From Numida meleagris (Eukaryota > Chordata > Aves > Galliformes > Numididae), in the NCBI RefSeq assembly GCF_002078875.1, contig NC_034415.1:17885975-17949974 (forward strand): a stretch of DNA of 64,000 nt. The letters are read 5' to 3'. Positions within the stretch are counted from its first letter, which is position 1. The number at the start of each line of letters is the position of its first letter. The translations under genes were made by a program, and so were the position numbers. The notes beneath the pieces were generated by a model. It was not told where the DNA came from, did not search any database, and saw nothing but the letters and a program-made list of their open reading frames with translations. This document shows positions 60,098-64,000 of this stretch, piece by piece.

Positions 60098-63000
60098 CAG
60101 ATTGAGAGGGCTCCTCACATAAGTGTGTATACAGCTGGGATGGGTCCTCTGAATCCACCTTCTCTTCCAGCATATGATCTAATTTCTCATTCTTCTTCGC
60201 TGTTGTTTTTGCTTGCGAATTTCCATGTTATCGAGTAACAGTTGTCCGCTGAACTACAGTGTGAGTTAAGTGCTCTCCTTCAATATCCTTACAACGGAGA
60301 TGTTCCATCAAATGCCTTTTTAAGCTTTGTGCTAGAATCTCCCTTTTGCAGAAAAAGTCAGTTATTTTATGTCTTTACTGAAAATCCAAATAGGCTTTTG
60401 AAAACAAGAAGGCAAATAATGACTACTAAACTAAAGATGGATATCCTAACTTAACATATTTATTTTCATTTTCTCACTACTTCCATTAATTAAAAAGTAT
60501 CATCCACACATTCTCATATACAGTGATGAATTTTCATACTGCTACTTCAATTAGATTGAAATAAAATTTAAGTGTAGTGTTTGCTTGGTAAAAGTAGGAA
60601 ACATTGAAGTGGAGATTTCAGCAGGAATAGAAGATAGTTTTCTCTTTGTAGTTCTTACATGTTCTTCAACACTGAAAATTAGATAAAATATTTTAATACT
60701 GATAGACGGAACTTGAGATTTGGGCTGTCTGGGTTTTGGATTTTTTCCCCTCAAATATTTTTGGACTTAAGCTCTATGAAATCTCAATAAAAATACAAAT
60801 TCAGTAAATAAATTTGTTTGAAGTTTGTGTTTTATCTGGACAAACTAGAAGAAAGTTCTTAGGTTATGAAGTACTACATATGTTGTGATTTCTGTATCAG
60901 GACATATGTGGTAAACCCAAGAATTACTAGGAAAAGCTAGGAAACAGCTTATGTTAGATATTTTCTAGTCAAATCTTATACCAGAAAGAAAAAATAATTC
61001 CAAAACACTATTTTCACTTTTCAAATGATAAAAACAAAAGCAAAACAAAACAAAATTCCTACGAGTATACAATATGAAAATATATTAATGGTAATATTTT
61101 GCAGGAAATTATTTACTAGATACTAAGAAAAATAAGAAGAAAATATTTTCAAGAATACTAATATTTAAGGCTTTCTTATTGTCTACATTTAAATAGCTTC
61201 AGTCCAGAATCTCATACAAGTATTTAAAAAAATTGAGATGTACATTGAAGGGTGAATAATGCTTCTGACCTAGAAATGGAAAGTCATCTGCAGTTCATTA
61301 CAAATAAATTCAAATGCACAACAGACTAACCAGCTGAATATCACATAAGCAAAAGTTTTCTCAGATATGCTTTTGTTTGTGTGGTTCGTTGGCTATTTGG
61401 CTGTTTTGGTTTGGTTTTTGTTTTGTGCTTGTAGCAGCATGCTATCTGTTTGAGATTGTTCTTGTTGTGGTCAGAGACAGAGAGTAGCGTAGCCCATACA
61501 GAACACAAAACTCCAACCAGGGGATTTTCTTTTCATTCCTTACAGCTCCAGGGCTCCTACTGCCTTCCGGGATGTGAAGTGGCTGAAATGAGAAAATTGT
61601 CCATAGCTGTATAATCCATACCAGTGAAAGTAGATCTACAGACATTTAGTAGCAATCAATCACTTATACATTCCTTGCTGTATGTTATCAATGGTAGGTG
61701 TTTCATTTTCTGTGTTCTGCTGTAACTTTTGATTGCTATATCAGGTATCTATTTTCCTTTTTTTCTGCTTTGCTCCTCTGAAAGGTTCTAGCAAGAAGAG
61801 TAGCACTGGGCCTGGAAGGAGAAGTGCTGCTCCAACCTCCACTAATCAGAACTACTTCTGAGTTCTCAACTGTCTGTTCAAGGAGAATAGATAGATATCA
61901 GTTTAGTATTCACTGCTCTGGGTGGAAGTTGGAAAGAGTTTGTACTCCTCCTCCCCACAGCAGTTTTGCAAGTTGGCTAATTTGCACTTCAATACTTTTC
62001 TTCTCAAGAAGTCTTAAAAATTTCTATTCAGAGATGTGATCATTCTAGTGAATAAGATCCTAACAGTCAACACAGACAGTTTGGCACAATACTTTAGCAG
62101 GCTGACCAATGCAGTTAAATTTATATTAATTAGTAAATGACATTTAATGTAACCCCAAAAACAAGAAATCAATCTTTAGATGTGTGTATCTGGAGAAGAA
62201 TAAAGCATAACAAAAAAACAAAAGAACAAACCTCTTCACACTATCCACAGTGTAACCTAGATTTTTGCTGTGCAAGTTATTAGTGGGAAATATAGCCATT
62301 TTGCAAACAAGTGTATGGATTAACTACTTACACTTTTTCTGAACAATAAAAGTAGAAATACAAAAGATACAAAAATCAGTATCTTGAAAAATATTAGTCT
62401 GATTAAATTAATAAATTTCTTAGATGCAATACTAGAATATAAATAGGGAAATTATATATTTATGGGAAACATCAGAAGGCATATTTCATCTAAGAATCAG
62501 TGAAATTCACGACAGTCAGAACAGTAAAATCCTTAGTTCTATGGAGTGTGTCTGACAGTGAGATTTAAAAAAGATCTAAGTGTTTGACCTTTTTTTAATA
62601 AGTCGACTATTTCAAATGAGCACATCTGGTTTATGTTCCTAAACCTCTGGCCTTTAAAAAGTCCTGTTCCCAGTTCACACAAAATACCATTCAGGATTGT
62701 TTGACATGGTGACCTTCCCCATAGGTGACTGGCTGAATAAACCGATTAAATAGATTCAGGAACTTAATGTATATTCAGCAAGTTAACACTGGCATCCTGG
62801 AATCATTAGTAAACGTCCTCATTATTCCACTATGTTTCTTACTATAAGTTAGCAACTGGACTGAGAAGAAAAATAATAATAATAACAATTGGTTTATCTA
62901 TTCAGTGGAACTGAAATAAGGAAAGCATGTATTAATTTTTTTGCCTGAAAAGTTTCCATTATATTGTCTTAAATTACATTAAATTATATTTTCTTAAATA

Positions 63001-64000
63001 CAAAGAAACATAAATTACAAAAATGAAGTAATTGCATTAAATGTCATCAGGGTTTCACACAGATTGAAGCATTGAAGAGGTGGACTGCTTACGTACATAA
63101 ATTCACATGGTCAGTAAATATTTAACAAATGCTTTTGTACATGGTAAAGTTAAAAACTAAATTGTGTATGGGCTGGGAAAGTTTCATTTTTTACCATACT
63201 CATTAATAGAACATTCATTGTTATTTGTGTAGAGTGTAATTCTTTTTGATTTGCCTTTCATTTGCCTTGAGGACAAGCTAGTTTAAAACTGTTCAGCACA
63301 CTGCACCATGCAGAACAGGTAATCTGTCTAATTAAGGCCTGTAAGGATGTTCAAAGTAAAATATTGAAGAGCTTCCATAACCTCGCTTTCACCCTCCCTA
63401 TGTACCACAGCTTCTGAGACTCAGAGATACTCTAGCCATTAACTCAAGTGTTTACACTCTAAGCTCAAATTCTACTTTGCCAGAATGGTTCATTTCACAA
63501 GACTATTTTCTCATTTACAGGCAGAAAGCAATTTATCAAATTTTTATATTACATTTCTCAGCTTGTTCCAATACTGAACAATATAATATATTCCTGGAAA
63601 TTCAAAACGCAAAAGCATAGTGTGACTTTATCCAGGGACCTAATAAGATTTATATCTACATTCTTTTTTCGTGTGTTCATTTGGTGCATTTCAATGAATT
63701 ATTAATTAAGACCAACAATAAAATGTTATTTTGCTCTGATGCACAGCAAAAGGAAAGATACCCAAGAGAAATCCATCTGGCAGTTCAAAGTAGACATGGC
63801 CAAAGTATGTTCACAAGTTTCTCATCAAGTATTGCAAGATATGCATCTGCCCATCAAATGAACCAGACTGACTGAGCCTTTCTAAAGATACAGATGTAAA
63901 CTATGGGGAGGTAAAGTCATGATTTATTACATCTGGGGGCATTGATTAATGCTCTTCTTCTGTGCTTTTTTTTTAAAGCAGTTGAATATATGACAGTGTA

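Larger units (their letters stand above)
56665..64000. other. Unassigned AT-rich noncoding DNA to the end of the window
   Basis: No gene or named repeat is recognised in 7.3 kb. Visible structure: a perfect 12-bp tandem duplication at 58682-58705 (GAAAACAGTCAT twice) and a T19 run at 60079-60097 followed by CAG. Open frames at 58306-58605, 60044-60238, 61824-62039 and 63681-63875 have no motifs. Confidence 0.55.

Noticed and set aside
60079..60238. T19-CAG as a splice acceptor followed by an open frame.
   Set aside because: A similar T18-CAG occurs right after a CR1 at 10659-10679, no donor-bounded exon follows, and the frame has no recognisable content.
1..64000. Prokaryotic features such as operons, CRISPR arrays, insertion sequences or phage genes.
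   Set aside because: The sequence is clearly vertebrate: CR1 LINEs, AT-rich noncoding DNA and no dense coding. None of these features is seen.

Overview
The window looks like noncoding DNA from a bird, most likely a galliform (chicken, turkey, quail or a relative). The main evidence is a set of CR1 LINE copies with avian 3' tips made of short repeats such as CATAGAAT or AGAATCAC. The copy at 15.7-16.4 kb looks like the relatively young CR1-B type that is abundant in galliforms; that subfamily name is from memory. The sequence is AT-rich and CpG-poor throughout. I found no gene that I can name, no rRNA or tRNA gene, no CRISPR array and nothing bacterial or phage-like. The only convincing protein-coding sequence is decayed or 5'-truncated CR1 reverse transcriptase. 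The window is therefore a gene desert or the inside of a very large intron.

Layout. 0-10 kb is mostly unique AT-rich DNA, with one CR1 3' end on the minus strand (about 1.07-1.31 kb) and a tRNA-like Pol III promoter remnant (about 5.43-5.52 kb). A CR1 copy on the plus strand lies at 10.08-10.64 kb and may have a short flanking duplication. From 14.4 to 22.6 kb, four CR1-type LINE remnants of different ages all lie on the minus strand: 14.36-15.33, 15.68-16.36, 17.34-18.56 (very old) and 21.11-22.59 kb. A possible LTR-type repeat follows at 22.69-22.93 kb and has a relative at 47.0-47.3 kb with a TATA-like box. From 23 to 47 kb there is AT-rich DNA with simple repeats, faint traces of old amniote repeats and a few TAAT-rich blocks. 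From 47 to 53 kb the base composition is more mixed, with a GC-rich block at 48.2-48.5 kb and two possible exons at 50.24-50.40 and 51.78-52.03 kb. Two plus-strand CR1 3' ends lie at 55.5-55.95 and 56.57-56.66 kb. The rest is AT-rich and unassigned.

There are no genes working together here. The history that can be read is repeated LINE insertion, with the loss of an internal reverse-transcriptase segment in three CR1 copies, and local rearrangement. The clearest unexplained structures are an exact 25-bp inverted match between 8.84 and 12.19 kb, and a pair of overlapping, mutually exclusive hairpins at 53.75-53.80 kb. I see no convincing new biological system.
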